Origin: Azotimanducus sp965220185
GTDB taxonomy: Bacteria; Pseudomonadota; Gammaproteobacteria; Pseudomonadales; Azotimanducaceae
Length of the DNA stretch: 64,000 nt
Assembly: GCA_965220185.1 (NCBI GenBank)
Contig: OZ244807.1
Location: forward strand, 2,935,983-2,999,982
Reading direction: 5' to 3'
Shown here: positions 24,611-33,903 of the stretch, in pieces
Numbering within the stretch: the stretch's first letter is position 1
Layout of the letters: every line of letters starts with the position of its first letter
The notes under the pieces: model-generated
Database searches by the model: none
Seen by the model: the letters and a program-made list of their open reading frames with translations, nothing else
What the model was told of the DNA's origin: nothing
Translations under genes and position numbers: made by a program

Positions 24611-25216
24611 ATGAACATACGCGAACGAATTGAGGCGGTGATCACCGCCGAGGCCGAGGCCATCAACGCCATCCAAGTCACCGATGCCTTTGTCGAAACC
24701 GTCGAGCTTTTGCTTGTGGCCAAGGGCAAGGTCATCACCACCGGCATTGGCAAAGCCGGGCACATCGCCGAGAAATTTGCCGCAACGCTGTGCTCGACGG
24801 CAACGCCGGCGATTTTCTTACACGCGGCTGAGGCCGCGCACGGCGACCTCGGCCTTCTCGCGCCGGAAGACGTGATCATCGCCTTCTCCACAAGCGGCAA
24901 ATCGGTGGAAGTCTTGGAGGTGCTTGAGCTATCGCATCATCTTGGCATCGCCCACATCATCGGGGTCACGTCGCACCCCGATTCCAAGCTGCGCGACCTC
25001 TCAGACCTCGTGCTCGACATGGGGGAGATCGAAGAAGCCTGTCCCATCGGCCTGACGCCAAGCAGCTCGATGGCGGTGATGCTCGCCATCAGCGATGCGA
25101 TTGCCTTGGCACTGCTCGAAGCCAAAGGGGTGACGCGCGAGGATTTCGGCAAGCGACATCACGGCGGCTATCTCGGTCGCTCAGCACGGATTGACAATAT
25201 GCCGCATGGGGGGTGA
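24611..25216 (+). CDS. Arabinose-5-phosphate isomerase, SIS domain only (KdsD-like)
   Basis: Makes D-arabinose 5-phosphate for Kdo of lipopolysaccharide. The SIS domain has GIGKAGHIAEKFAATL, HAAEAAHGDLG, FSTSGKSVEV and GLTPSSSMAVML, and it ends with the conserved HHGGYLGR. The protein stops there at 201 residues, without the two CBS domains of standard 320-residue KdsD. The ATG at 24611 matches the family start. It is convergent with hsdM (15 bp apart). Function as an isomerase is likely because CBS-less forms exist. Confidence 0.85.
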   Translation: MNIRERIEAVITAEAEAINAIQVTDAFVETVELLLVAKGKVITTGIGKAGHIAEKFAATLCSTATPAIFLHAAEAAHGDLGLLAPEDVIIAFSTSGKSVEVLEVLELSHHLGIAHIIGVTSHPDSKLRDLSDLVLDMGEIEEACPIGLTPSSSMAVMLAISDAIALALLEAKGVTREDFGKRHHGGYLGRSARIDNMPHGG

Positions 25217-25231
25217 TCAGGCGCGTCTTTG

Positions 25232-26734
25232 TCAACCTTCCGCTTCACTCAGGTTCTCGCTCAATTCCTCAACCACCGCCTCAAAGCTACTGAGTGCGGC
25301 GCGAAGGTTCTCGGCGATCTCCTCCGCAAGCACGTCCGGCTCTGGCAGATTTTCAAGATCGGTCATTGACGAATCCCGCAGCCAAAACACATCGAGGCTG
25401 GCCTTGTCGCGGGACAAAAGCTCCTCGCGTGAATAGGCGCGCCACCGACCATGCGGGTTGTCTTCGCGCCATGTCTCATACCGAACAAAGCGATTCTCGG
25501 GCTTGTAGCAGGCGATGAAGTCTGCAAGATGCGTGAATGTCAGCGGCTTCTGCTTGAGAGTGTGATGCACATTCGTGCGGTAGTCGTAAAACCACACCTT
25601 TGAAGTTTGCGGGTCGGGACTGGCCGGACGGTTGTCGAAGAAGATGACATTCGCCTTCACGCCTTGCGCATAGAAGATGCCCGTTGGCAGGCGCAGGATC
25701 GTGTGCAGGTCAGTGGTCTGAAGGAGCTTGCGGCGAATCGTTTCGCCAGCACCGCCTTCGAACAGCACGTTGTCGGGAACAACCACAGCGGCGCGTCCAG
25801 TGGTTTTCAGCATTGTGCGGATATGCTGAACAAAGTTGAGCTGCTTGTTTGAGGTCGTCGCCCAGAAATCCTGCCGGTTGTAGGTGAGGCTGTCTGTTTG
25901 CTGCTCGCCGTCTGCATTCGTGAAGTTCATCGAACTCTTCTTGCCGAACGGCGGATTGGCGAGGACATAGTCGAAGGTCTGCGAAGGCGGCGAGATCAGT
26001 GCATCGGCTGGCGAGATCGATGTTTCGCCGGTCATTTCCCCAATACCGTGCAGGAGCATGTTCATCAGGCACAGCCGCCGCGTTCCCGCGACGATTTCGT
26101 TGCCATGGAACGTCGCATTCTTGAGGAAGGCCTTTTGGTCCTTGTCGAGTGCATGGTTCCTCGGATCGGTCAAGAATTCGTGAGCAGCGAGGAAAAACCC
26201 TCCGGTTCCGCAAGCCGGGTCTGCGATGGTCTTGCCGGGTGCTGGGCGGATGCACGACACCATGGCTTTGATCAGCGCGCGAGGCGTGAAGTACTGGCCT
26301 GCGCCAGATTTGATGTCCTCGGCGTTGCGCTCAAGCAGCCCCTCGTAGATGTCGCCCTTGACATCAGCGCCGAGCACCACCCAGTCCGTGCCGTTCACCA
26401 TGTCGATCAGACGAAAGAGCTTGGCTGGATCGCTGATTTTGTTCTGCGCTTTGGCGAATACTTGGCCGAGCATCCCCTGTTGCTGACCGAGCGTGCGGAG
26501 CAGCGCGACGTAGTGCGATTCAAGCGCTGCGCCGCTGCGATTGGTAAGGCTTGACCAGTCCCATCCTTCCGGGATGCCGACATCGCGTGCGTAGGGCGGC
26601 TTGGCGTATTCGTCTGCCATCTTGAGGAAGATCAGGTAGGTGAGCTGCTCGAGGTAGTCACCGTAGCCGACACCATCGTCTCGAAGTGTTGTGCAAAAGC
26701 TCCAAACTCTGGAGACGATCGAATCGGTACTCAT
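25232..26734 (-). CDS. hsdM: Type I restriction-modification methyltransferase subunit HsdM
   Basis: N6-adenine methylase of a type I system. It has an N-terminal helical HsdM_N domain, the AdoMet motif DPACGTGGFFLAAHEF (near residue 177) and the catalytic NPPFGKK (near 267). 500 residues, complete, ending in an acidic helical tail. Its ATG shares one base with the stop of the preceding AlbA-type gene (TGATG), so the two are coupled. It is separated from hsdS and hsdR by that gene and fic. Confidence 0.95.
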   Translation of the reverse strand: MSTDSIVSRVWSFCTTLRDDGVGYGDYLEQLTYLIFLKMADEYAKPPYARDVGIPEGWDWSSLTNRSGAALESHYVALLRTLGQQQGMLGQVFAKAQNKISDPAKLFRLIDMVNGTDWVVLGADVKGDIYEGLLERNAEDIKSGAGQYFTPRALIKAMVSCIRPAPGKTIADPACGTGGFFLAAHEFLTDPRNHALDKDQKAFLKNATFHGNEIVAGTRRLCLMNMLLHGIGEMTGETSISPADALISPPSQTFDYVLANPPFGKKSSMNFTNADGEQQTDSLTYNRQDFWATTSNKQLNFVQHIRTMLKTTGRAAVVVPDNVLFEGGAGETIRRKLLQTTDLHTILRLPTGIFYAQGVKANVIFFDNRPASPDPQTSKVWFYDYRTNVHHTLKQKPLTFTHLADFIACYKPENRFVRYETWREDNPHGRWRAYSREELLSRDKASLDVFWLRDSSMTDLENLPEPDVLAEEIAENLRAALSSFEAVVEELSENLSEAEG

Positions 26735-28365
26735 CAGCTTGAGTCCTGCATCTGCCGCGCCAACGCCTCGCCCGCTGGCGTGCGGCGGTAGCGCTGATGC
26801 CTGCTTGTAGGCTTGTCCGGCATGGTCATTTCGATCAGGCCTGCTTGAAGGGCGGGATTGAGATAGGCATCCAGAAAATGTGGGCGATGTGCAATGTGCA
26901 GAAGGTCCTGCAGATGCCGCCGACGCATCTCCTGTGTCAGCTTAACAACTAAGTCCTCGACTTGTTCGGTGACTTGTTCGGTATCTTGTTCGGTATCTTG
27001 TTCGGTATCTTGTTCGGTAAACGATTCTTTATCCTGTTCTTTCAATGGCTTATCTTGTTCGGCATCTTGGTGGGTAGTCTCGTCTTCTCTTTCCCTTTCC
27101 GCTCGTGCAAATTTCTCGTGCACCGGCAGGCGAACACGGAACCAAGTGCGATCCTCATCGGTCTCAAATATCGGCGGCGGCGAGCCGTTGTTCCGCATGG
27201 CTCGCAAGATCTTCGGCACTCCAGTTGAGCGACCTTCCGCCAATTCAAGCTCCTTCAGAAATTCGCCAATTCGACGATTGCGGTAGCGACGACTCAACGC
27301 CCTGCCTTGCTGCAGGTCCTCAATCCGAATGGAGCGGTCGGCTCCCGGATAGCTGATCACCACAAGTTCCGTTGGCGTGATCTGCACTTCTACCGGATTA
27401 CGTTCTTCATACGAACGATGGTAGACGGCGTTGGCCAACGCCTCTTCAATGGCGACCGCCGGGTAGTTCCAGAATCGTTCCGCCTCGGGCCGGTCAGGGT
27501 GCTTGATCACAGCTTCTGTGAGGTGATTGCGTTCGATGTAGGCAATAGCCTCGCGCAAGATCGCTGACAGCGGTCCTCGAAACTCCTTCTCCTCAAAGTA
27601 GTCGCCGCCCGACTCATCTGGAAACCACACCACATCGATTTGTGTTGCCGGAAAGAAGTCGTGCGGACGGTTATTGAAAAACAAGAGCCCAACATTCTTG
27701 GGAAGCACGGCCTCGGAAGGACCGCCGACTATATTCATGCGCCGCCCCAAATCCTCCATCGAAAACCCCAACATTTCGCCAAGGAGGTCGCTTCCTACGT
27801 TTTGGAGGTACTCGCGCATCAATTGGAGTGACAGATCATCGAGTGATGCGGTTTGGTTATAGCGATCATCGAATGGCACTGTCGCCGCCAATCCCAATAA
27901 TTCCCGCTCATCTTCCCCACGTGCCCGCACTGTGCTACTGAATTTGCGGATGTAGTAAGCCCAGTCTTTGCTGCTCGATGACAGGCTGACCTTCGTTTGA
28001 TAGGGGCGCGTCTCGCCGCCCGGCGCATACAGCACCATGATTGCCCGACCGTCTACTTCCTGAACTGAACTCAGCGGATGGTATGCGGGCCGGATTGCGG
28101 TGTTGCAGAGATTAAGTAGCTCCTTCCGTATGGTGTCAATGGACTCCGGACTCAATCCCTTCGGAGGCAAGACAGGTCGCCCGTCTTTTTCCTTCACGCC
28201 TATCACCACATAGCCGCCACCGAGATTGTGGAAGTCGTTGGCGAACGCGCCGAGCGCGTGCAAGACGCTTTCTGGATTCCAACCAGCCTTGTACTCGATG
28301 CGCTCGCTTTCGACCTTACGCCGCCGCAACAGACTGTCGATGTTGATTGGGAGTGGCTCAGTCAT
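26734..28365 (-). CDS. AlbA_2/Schlafen-type ATP-binding protein with C-terminal winged helix
   Basis: Putative DNA-binding regulator. AlbA_2 domain at residues 15-140 (ESERIEYKAGW, GGGYVVIGVKEKDG), HATPase_c4-like domain at about 270-420 (AVAIEEALANAVYHRSYEE, ELVVISYPG, RSTGVPKILRAM), then an acidic linker with Glu-Gln-Asp-Thr repeats and a C-terminal winged-helix-like segment. Such genes are frequent inside type I restriction loci (R-linked ORFs) but their role is unclear. Coupled to hsdM by a TGATG overlap. ATG start at 28365. Confidence 0.88.
   Translation of the reverse strand: MTEPLPINIDSLLRRRKVESERIEYKAGWNPESVLHALGAFANDFHNLGGGYVVIGVKEKDGRPVLPPKGLSPESIDTIRKELLNLCNTAIRPAYHPLSSVQEVDGRAIMVLYAPGGETRPYQTKVSLSSSSKDWAYYIRKFSSTVRARGEDERELLGLAATVPFDDRYNQTASLDDLSLQLMREYLQNVGSDLLGEMLGFSMEDLGRRMNIVGGPSEAVLPKNVGLLFFNNRPHDFFPATQIDVVWFPDESGGDYFEEKEFRGPLSAILREAIAYIERNHLTEAVIKHPDRPEAERFWNYPAVAIEEALANAVYHRSYEERNPVEVQITPTELVVISYPGADRSIRIEDLQQGRALSRRYRNRRIGEFLKELELAEGRSTGVPKILRAMRNNGSPPPIFETDEDRTWFRVRLPVHEKFARAEREREDETTHQDAEQDKPLKEQDKESFTEQDTEQDTEQDTEQVTEQVEDLVVKLTQEMRRRHLQDLLHIAHRPHFLDAYLNPALQAGLIEMTMPDKPTSRHQRYRRTPAGEALARQMQDSS
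26961..27020. repeat. Five 12-bp tandem repeats in the AlbA_2 gene linker
   Basis: Five consecutive 12-bp units, starting every 12 bases from 26961, encode the T-E-Q-D/V repeats of the linker. Change in copy number alters linker length without shifting the frame. Confidence 0.9.
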
Positions 28366-28421
28366 AACGGCTTGGTAGCCCTCGCATGTCCTGCCATGCG
28401 TTGATCAGGTAAAATTAGACC

Positions 28422-28601
28422 ATGAAACGCAAGCCGCTCTCTATGACAAACCCGCATTGTCGCGATACCGCCAAGGCAACTCGGCAGGGCATCCGCAGTG
28501 TGGCCAGTTCGACGGCGATTGAGACCGGGAAGCCTGTTTGTGAAATTGAGGAAAGGATTAAGCATCTGCGCTCCCTGCCGTCTCGCGTAACACTCGCTTG
28601 A
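28422..28601 (+). CDS. Small ORF, possible Fic antitoxin (VbhA/YhfG-like motif)
   Basis: A 59-residue ORF from ATG 28422 to TGA 28601 on the strand opposite to the RM genes. Near residue 32 it has SSTAIETGKP, which lines up with the S-x-x-(L/I)-E-G-x-x-P inhibitory helix of class I Fic antitoxins, except that Thr replaces the Gly after Glu. The Fic protein encoded convergently has no such motif of its own. It overlaps the fic end by 44 bp. TAAAAT at 28410-28415 might be a -10 box, giving an almost leaderless message. Known antitoxins usually precede fic on the same strand, so this is a hypothesis. Confidence 0.5.
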   Translation: MKRKPLSMTNPHCRDTAKATRQGIRSVASSTAIETGKPVCEIEERIKHLRSLPSRVTLA

Positions 28602-29196
28602 CCAAGCTTTTCATCGGACCGTAGTCGCTCATGCCCCGTTGAATGGCGGCAAAATAGTTGTCCTTGCATGCATCCCAAGGCGTGAAGTCTAGCTGGGGCC
28701 AGCCAGCTTGCAATGCCATGACGCTCGCAAGCAGCCGCGATAGCCGGCCATTTCCTTCCCGGAACGGATGGATGAGTATCAGTTCAACATGAACAACCGC
28801 AATGGCTTCGACAACTTGAACTTCTGACATTCCAGCACAAGGCGTGTGGAGCGCAAGTATCTCCGTGTCCAGATTTTCCATGAGCCTTGGAACCTGACTG
28901 CAAGCCGCAAATTGAAAGTCGGCCTTCCCCATATTCACACTGCGATACCTGCCAGCCCACGCATACACGTTGCCGAGCCAGCGGCGGTGCCATTCGCAGA
29001 GGTCAGCGACGGCAAGGTGTTGGTCAGCTTCTAGCTCTTGAATTAAATCTTCACGCAACTGGTTCAAGAGATTCAATTCGATGTCTTCGATTTCCTCTAC
29101 GTTAGAGATTCCGAGCCTGTTGACGAGCACGCGATCATTTGAGTCTGGTTCAAACTGTGCCTCCGGGTTTCCCGTTGTGTCGTATCGATCTTTCAA
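28558..29196 (-). CDS. Fic-domain AMP-transferase-like protein
   Basis: Fic/Doc family toxin or regulator that usually AMPylates target proteins. The complete active-site motif HPFREGNGRLSR lies near residue 143, so it should be active. The fold is preceded by LNQLREDLIQELEAD and WAGRYRSVNMGKADFQF. No S-x-x-x-E-G/N inhibitory helix is seen in either terminus, so it looks like a class I enzyme that needs a separate antitoxin. TTG start at 29196 overlaps the hsdS stop (TTGA). Confidence 0.9.
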   Translation of the reverse strand: MKDRYDTTGNPEAQFEPDSNDRVLVNRLGISNVEEIEDIELNLLNQLREDLIQELEADQHLAVADLCEWHRRWLGNVYAWAGRYRSVNMGKADFQFAACSQVPRLMENLDTEILALHTPCAGMSEVQVVEAIAVVHVELILIHPFREGNGRLSRLLASVMALQAGWPQLDFTPWDACKDNYFAAIQRGMSDYGPMKSLVKRVLRETAGSADA

Positions 29197-30734
29197 GAGT
29201 GCGCTACCTCGCGCTTACCGTTCGCTCGTGTCTGCGGCTTAGGCGCGTTTTCGGTTCTTGTTCGTTCGAGAAGAATGGATGCCGGTTCGTCGTCGGGGTC
29301 TTGCGGGACGAGATTGCCTGAGAATGCTCGCTTGAGAACAGATTGGCGGAGGGCATCTGCGCCGGCAAGGTTGTTGTCTATTTCTGCCTCTAGCCGGCTG
29401 ACGCCGTCAAGATGCGCTTTGAGGATGCGGACAATCTCTAATTGTTCGGCCGGACAACAGACCGGAATCCGCAAATTTCCCACCTTGGACATGCTTAATG
29501 TATGAAGTCCTGACGTAGAACTTGCCTCGGCGGTGATGTGATTTCGCCCAACGGGTGACATTAGGAAATAAAGGGCGTAGATGGGCGAGAGAATCCCGCT
29601 TGTCCTATAGCGGATAAGATGGTTCTGATGGGTCATGTTCAAGATACTGGCATTCCACATAGCGACTCGTCCGATTTGCTCAATCGATCCATTTCCTTCA
29701 ACAAATAGCAGATCTCCATAAGCCAAGCGAGTATTTCGCAGCTCTTCTACCGTGACACCTATCTCCTTAACCTCATCGAGATCCAAGCAGTTGGAATACA
29801 CGTTGGCAACTCGCAGGTACATTGCTTTGAGTGGCAGAGCGTTTCGCTTTTGATTCTTGGTGATGCCGCCTCCAACTTCGCCGAGAGTCGACAACGAGAG
29901 CCATAGCCATCCACAGGGAATCCTGCGATCATTTTCCTGTGACAGGCTCGCAGCATCGAAGTTTGCCAAGACCTTCGGCTTCCGGGGCTTCTTGCTCGCT
30001 TTGTTTCCCCTAGTTTCAACTTTCCAATCAACAATCTTTCGCTCCCAATCTTGGAGCGCCGCTCGTTGCCGCGTCTCGTGCTCTTTTTGAACGATTCCTA
30101 TAAGGGTCTCGGTGCTTGTCACTTCTCCGGAATTCTCCACCCTCCAATCGGCGGTGAGGCGGCCTTCAAAGGCGGCCTTGAGAAGGGATTGGCGATACTG
30201 CTCAATACCCTTCTTCGCCACTCGAAGGCTCTCGATGCCCCTATCGATTTCGTCGAACAAAGCCTCAATTTTTTTGACGATGCGCCTCTGTTCCTCACGC
30301 GGAGGCACGAGCACACGGAATTCTCCAATCTGTTTGAAGTTCACACGTGGCCGGTCACCTTCGTTAAGATGGGAGGCGAAGCTGACGAAATCTCGGGCAT
30401 GCAAACGGTAACAAAGAAAACTCGGTTCCATCCTTGCATTACCCTCGAACACGATGAACTCGCCAGAAGCCAAGCCGTCGAATCCAGGCTGCGCTACCTT
30501 GTTGAGATACGGGCGTAACCGACCATATAGCACATCGTTTTGATAGAAGCGCGAGGCGCTACTCTTCATCTGTCTCGAAGGCACATATCCGACGATCTTG
30601 GTCGTATGCGGCTCAACATGATCCATTCCAATGAACGGCATATCTGGAAAGTCGGAGGGAGATGCCTTCTCGCCTCGTGGCTCGATGAAGTCGGACAGGG
30701 GCCCCGAGGCCCACCCATCTGGCAACCCCGTCAC
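29193..30734 (-). CDS. hsdS: Type I restriction specificity subunit HsdS
   Basis: Recognises a bipartite DNA target. Two target-recognition domains, each followed by a conserved helical spacer: ALFDEIDRGIESLRVAKKG (about residues 173-190) and HLDGVSRLEAEIDNNL near the C-terminus. 513 residues, full length. GTG start at 30734 overlaps the hsdR stop (GTGA). Positioned between hsdR and fic. Confidence 0.93.
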   Translation of the reverse strand: MTGLPDGWASGPLSDFIEPRGEKASPSDFPDMPFIGMDHVEPHTTKIVGYVPSRQMKSSASRFYQNDVLYGRLRPYLNKVAQPGFDGLASGEFIVFEGNARMEPSFLCYRLHARDFVSFASHLNEGDRPRVNFKQIGEFRVLVPPREEQRRIVKKIEALFDEIDRGIESLRVAKKGIEQYRQSLLKAAFEGRLTADWRVENSGEVTSTETLIGIVQKEHETRQRAALQDWERKIVDWKVETRGNKASKKPRKPKVLANFDAASLSQENDRRIPCGWLWLSLSTLGEVGGGITKNQKRNALPLKAMYLRVANVYSNCLDLDEVKEIGVTVEELRNTRLAYGDLLFVEGNGSIEQIGRVAMWNASILNMTHQNHLIRYRTSGILSPIYALYFLMSPVGRNHITAEASSTSGLHTLSMSKVGNLRIPVCCPAEQLEIVRILKAHLDGVSRLEAEIDNNLAGADALRQSVLKRAFSGNLVPQDPDDEPASILLERTRTENAPKPQTRANGKREVAHS

Positions 30735-33472
30735 GCCGCCAATACCTCATTCATCTCAGCCATCAGCGCATCCATCCCGTCACCAAACAGCACATACATC
30801 CGTCCCAGCCCGCCCTTCGCATCGAACGGCGCCCTGTCGAAATCATCGCGCTCAATGGTAAGCGAAGTCTCAAGATGGTCGCGGATCATGCGCAGCCAGT
30901 CCATCTGTTCCTTTGAAAACTTCTCGCCCGCTCCGGCGTGACGCTTCAGAATCCAATCCTGAAAATTCCGTCTCACGCGATCAGATTGACGGGTCAAGGT
31001 CTCATCAAGTCCGCACACCCGCCGAACAAGTGACACCAGCGCCGTCAGTTCATTCAGCGGACGCTCGCCTTTGTAGGCATCCAAATGCTCGTATGCGCGC
31101 CAAACGAGAAGCGGCGCAAGGCGCGGGCGATCCTCTTTGATTCTCGCCGCCAGTTCCCTGATCATCGCGAACGTGACCTCGGCGCGACGGGCTGGCTGGC
31201 TGAAATAGATCACAAGCGCTTCGATTTCGTCTCGATGTTCTCGCAAATAGTCCTCAAAGTCCTGAGCTATCTGCTTTGAGTTCTCAGCGACATCTCCGCC
31301 CCACCCGATGCGCAGCAGTTCATCCAAGTTGTCGTGATCAATGATCTGCTCTTTTTGACGCCGAATGGTATCGACAAGCTCGATGAACGGGCCGGTAAAC
31401 ACGTCTGCCGCAAGCTTAATGCGCGCCTCGCACGCATCCTGCATGGCGGAATCATCGGGCTCGGTATTGCCCGCGGCAACGACATCCGCATGTACCTTGT
31501 CGGGATCAATGGCATCAAACAAGTCGCGGACGATCATGGCGAGCGGCTTGCCAGCAGCCTCGTGAATCTTCGAGCGGTCGTCAGCTTCAAGCTGGCCGTC
31601 AAGCCGCGCAAGGCGCGCTGCGAGCGAGCTTGCAGCTTCTTCTGATCGGTCGCCCATCATCAACCCCATGGCAAGGTCCTTGAGCGACACCGACGGCTTC
31701 GTGTCGAGTGGCTGGCTCGCGGTCTTCATTGATCGCGTCACGCCGACGGCATCGACGATGACATAGTGCGTCTTAGCGCTGGCAGACGGCGTCACCTTGC
31801 GCAAGTCATCTGGCGTGAGCACGCGCGTGCCGCGACCCTTCATCTGCTCGAAGTAGCTACGAGACTTGACATCGCGCATGAATAGCAGGCATTCGAGCGG
31901 ACGCACATCGGTGCCGGTGGCGATCATGTCAACTGTGACGGCAATGCGCGGGAGATAGTCGTTGCGGAACGCAGTAAGCGACGACTTCGGGTTCTTGGCG
32001 GCGTTGGTGATCTTGCGGCAAAAGTCGTTGCCCTCCCCAAACTCATCGCGAATGGTTTGAATGATGTCGTCGGCGTGGCTGTCGGTTTTGGCGAACACCA
32101 AGGTCTTGGGAAGCTCTTTGCGCCCAGGGAAAATCTCCGGCCAATTGTCGCGAAACGCGCGAATAACGGTACGAATCTGATCTGGATTGACCACGGATCG
32201 ATCAAGTTGGGTCGCCGTGTACTCCGCTTGATGGTCTTGCACTTCCCATCGGCGAGCGCGCGTTTGACGCTCACGCATTTCGACAAGCTGATTGTCTTTG
32301 ATCGTGCCGCCTTGCTGCGTGACCTTGGTATCAATCAGGTAGATTTCGTTGCCAACGTTGACCCTGTCCGCGACCGCTTGCTCGTGGGTGTATTCGCTCA
32401 CCACGTTCTTGGAAAAGAATCCATAGGTGCGGCTGTCTGGCGTCGCTGTGAGACCGACCAGAAAGGCATCAAAGTATTCGACTACTTGCCGCCACAGGTT
32501 GTAGATGGAACGGTGGCACTCGTCAATGACGATGAGGTCAAAGTGTTCTGGGGGCAGCTTGGCGCTGTATACCACTGGCATCGGATTTTTTCGCTCCCAT
32601 GACTGGGATTCCACATGTTCGTCTTCCGCGCCTTCTGGCAAATCCTCGCCCTTGAGTGTCGCGTAGAGGCGCTGCACGGTCGAGACCACGACCTGCACAT
32701 CGCCAGCAATGAAGGGAGAAGTCAAACGCTGGACGTTGTAGAGCTCGATGAACTTGCGGTTGTCGTCGTTGGGGAGGAAAGCCATGAATTCCTGTTCCGC
32801 CTGTTCGCCGAGGTTGCGAGTATCCACCAGAAACAGCACGCGGCGTGCGTCGGCATGTTTCAAGAGTCGATACACCTGTGTAATTGCGGTGAACGTCTTA
32901 CCTGATCCGGTCGCCATGTGTACCAAAGCTCGCGGTCTGTTCGCCTTCAGTGAGGTCTCCAACTTGGAAATCGCGTTGATTTGACACTCGCGCAGACCAG
33001 AAGGGTTGAGCGGCGGAAGGGAAGCGATGCCTGACCGGAAGGACCGCTCGGCGTGTCTCCATGCCAAAAGCGTCTCAGGTCGATGGAAGGAGAAAACTTC
33101 GCGGGAGCGGGGAATGGGGTCTTGACCGTTCGTGAAGCGCGTGATCTGGCCTGTGCTCTCATACAGATAGGGCAATGGCTGGTCATTCGCGATCCATTTG
33201 AGCTTGGCGCCCGCGTAGCCTTCGGTCTGTTCTTCGACCGTGGTGATCTTCTCTCCCCAGTGGTCCGGCTTGGCTTCGACGACACCGGCAGGCTTTCTCT
33301 CGACAAAGAGGACATAGTCAGCGGGGCCAATGTCAGTTCTGTATTCGCGTGCAGCCACACCGAGCCCGGCAGTAAAGTCGATGGCGTTCTTGTCCTGCAC
33401 CTGCCAGCCCGATTGTCTGAGGCGGGTATCGATTTGGTCGCGGGCAACCTGTTCGGGTGTCTGATTGGTCAT
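30731..33472 (-). CDS. hsdR: Type I restriction endonuclease subunit HsdR
   Basis: ATP-driven translocase and nuclease. N-terminal PD-(D/E)xK nuclease with TDIGPADYVLF and AGVVEAKPD (about residues 46-70), helicase motif I MATGSGKTFTAI (about 185), DECHRS (about 315), SF2 motif III LTATPDS and the later GRGTRVL. 913 residues, complete, no visible lesion. Its ATG overlaps the stop of a 65-codon ORF upstream (ATGA). Confidence 0.95.
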   Translation of the reverse strand: MTNQTPEQVARDQIDTRLRQSGWQVQDKNAIDFTAGLGVAAREYRTDIGPADYVLFVERKPAGVVEAKPDHWGEKITTVEEQTEGYAGAKLKWIANDQPLPYLYESTGQITRFTNGQDPIPRSREVFSFHRPETLLAWRHAERSFRSGIASLPPLNPSGLRECQINAISKLETSLKANRPRALVHMATGSGKTFTAITQVYRLLKHADARRVLFLVDTRNLGEQAEQEFMAFLPNDDNRKFIELYNVQRLTSPFIAGDVQVVVSTVQRLYATLKGEDLPEGAEDEHVESQSWERKNPMPVVYSAKLPPEHFDLIVIDECHRSIYNLWRQVVEYFDAFLVGLTATPDSRTYGFFSKNVVSEYTHEQAVADRVNVGNEIYLIDTKVTQQGGTIKDNQLVEMRERQTRARRWEVQDHQAEYTATQLDRSVVNPDQIRTVIRAFRDNWPEIFPGRKELPKTLVFAKTDSHADDIIQTIRDEFGEGNDFCRKITNAAKNPKSSLTAFRNDYLPRIAVTVDMIATGTDVRPLECLLFMRDVKSRSYFEQMKGRGTRVLTPDDLRKVTPSASAKTHYVIVDAVGVTRSMKTASQPLDTKPSVSLKDLAMGLMMGDRSEEAASSLAARLARLDGQLEADDRSKIHEAAGKPLAMIVRDLFDAIDPDKVHADVVAAGNTEPDDSAMQDACEARIKLAADVFTGPFIELVDTIRRQKEQIIDHDNLDELLRIGWGGDVAENSKQIAQDFEDYLREHRDEIEALVIYFSQPARRAEVTFAMIRELAARIKEDRPRLAPLLVWRAYEHLDAYKGERPLNELTALVSLVRRVCGLDETLTRQSDRVRRNFQDWILKRHAGAGEKFSKEQMDWLRMIRDHLETSLTIERDDFDRAPFDAKGGLGRMYVLFGDGMDALMAEMNEVLAA

Positions 33473-33666
33473 TCGACGCCAGTCTCAGGTTGAGGCATTT
33501 TCCTCCGCATCGCCCACAGATTGCCCGTCCTCGACATGCGCGGCGCGGTCATCGCAGCGATGCTGTCGCCGTCGAATTCGCTTCGCTGGGACAGCGCTGG
33601 ATAATCGAAGTGCTTCAAATCGATAACGCGCTGCGGCAGCCGCCATGCGCATGGGTTTCTTGCCAT
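33469..33666 (-). CDS. Possible small leader gene of the hsdR operon, 65 aa
   Basis: Not recognised. The ORF ends in a TGA that overlaps the hsdR ATG by 4 bases, and a GGGGAG about 12 bases before its ATG could be a ribosome site. Those are the only reasons to think it is real; the composition is not distinctive. Confidence 0.4.
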   Translation of the reverse strand: MARNPCAWRLPQRVIDLKHFDYPALSQRSEFDGDSIAAMTAPRMSRTGNLWAMRRKMPQPETGVE

Positions 33667-33845
33667 TCTGCGATTCTACTCCCCATCGGTATCTATATTT
33701 GAAGGTGCCTACCGCAAGCCGTGCGCGAACGACTGGGGCGATGCAGGACACCTGCAAAGCCGCACGACGGTTATTGAGGGTTTTGAGGCACTGCCACGGG
33801 CGCTGATCAGGCTTTTTCAAGGCGCGAACATCGGCAAGATGACCT

Positions 33846-33874
33846 TTGACGCAACGTGCGCCATCACATACACT
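33846..33874 (+). promoter_or_regulatory. Candidate sigma70 promoter for the antitoxin gene
   Basis: TTGACG (33846-33851) and TACACT (33869-33874) with a 17-bp spacer, 29 bp before the ATG at 33904. Match 5/6 and 4/6. The rest of 33667-33903 shows nothing else I can support. Confidence 0.45.
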
Positions 33875-33903
33875 TAGACTCAGTTTAAGGTTAACGAATA
33901 ACA

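Noticed and set aside
28362..28565. 67-codon minus ORF opposite the small antitoxin-like ORF
   Set aside because: No motif, and would overlap both promoters; the plus-strand ORF has the recognisable motif.
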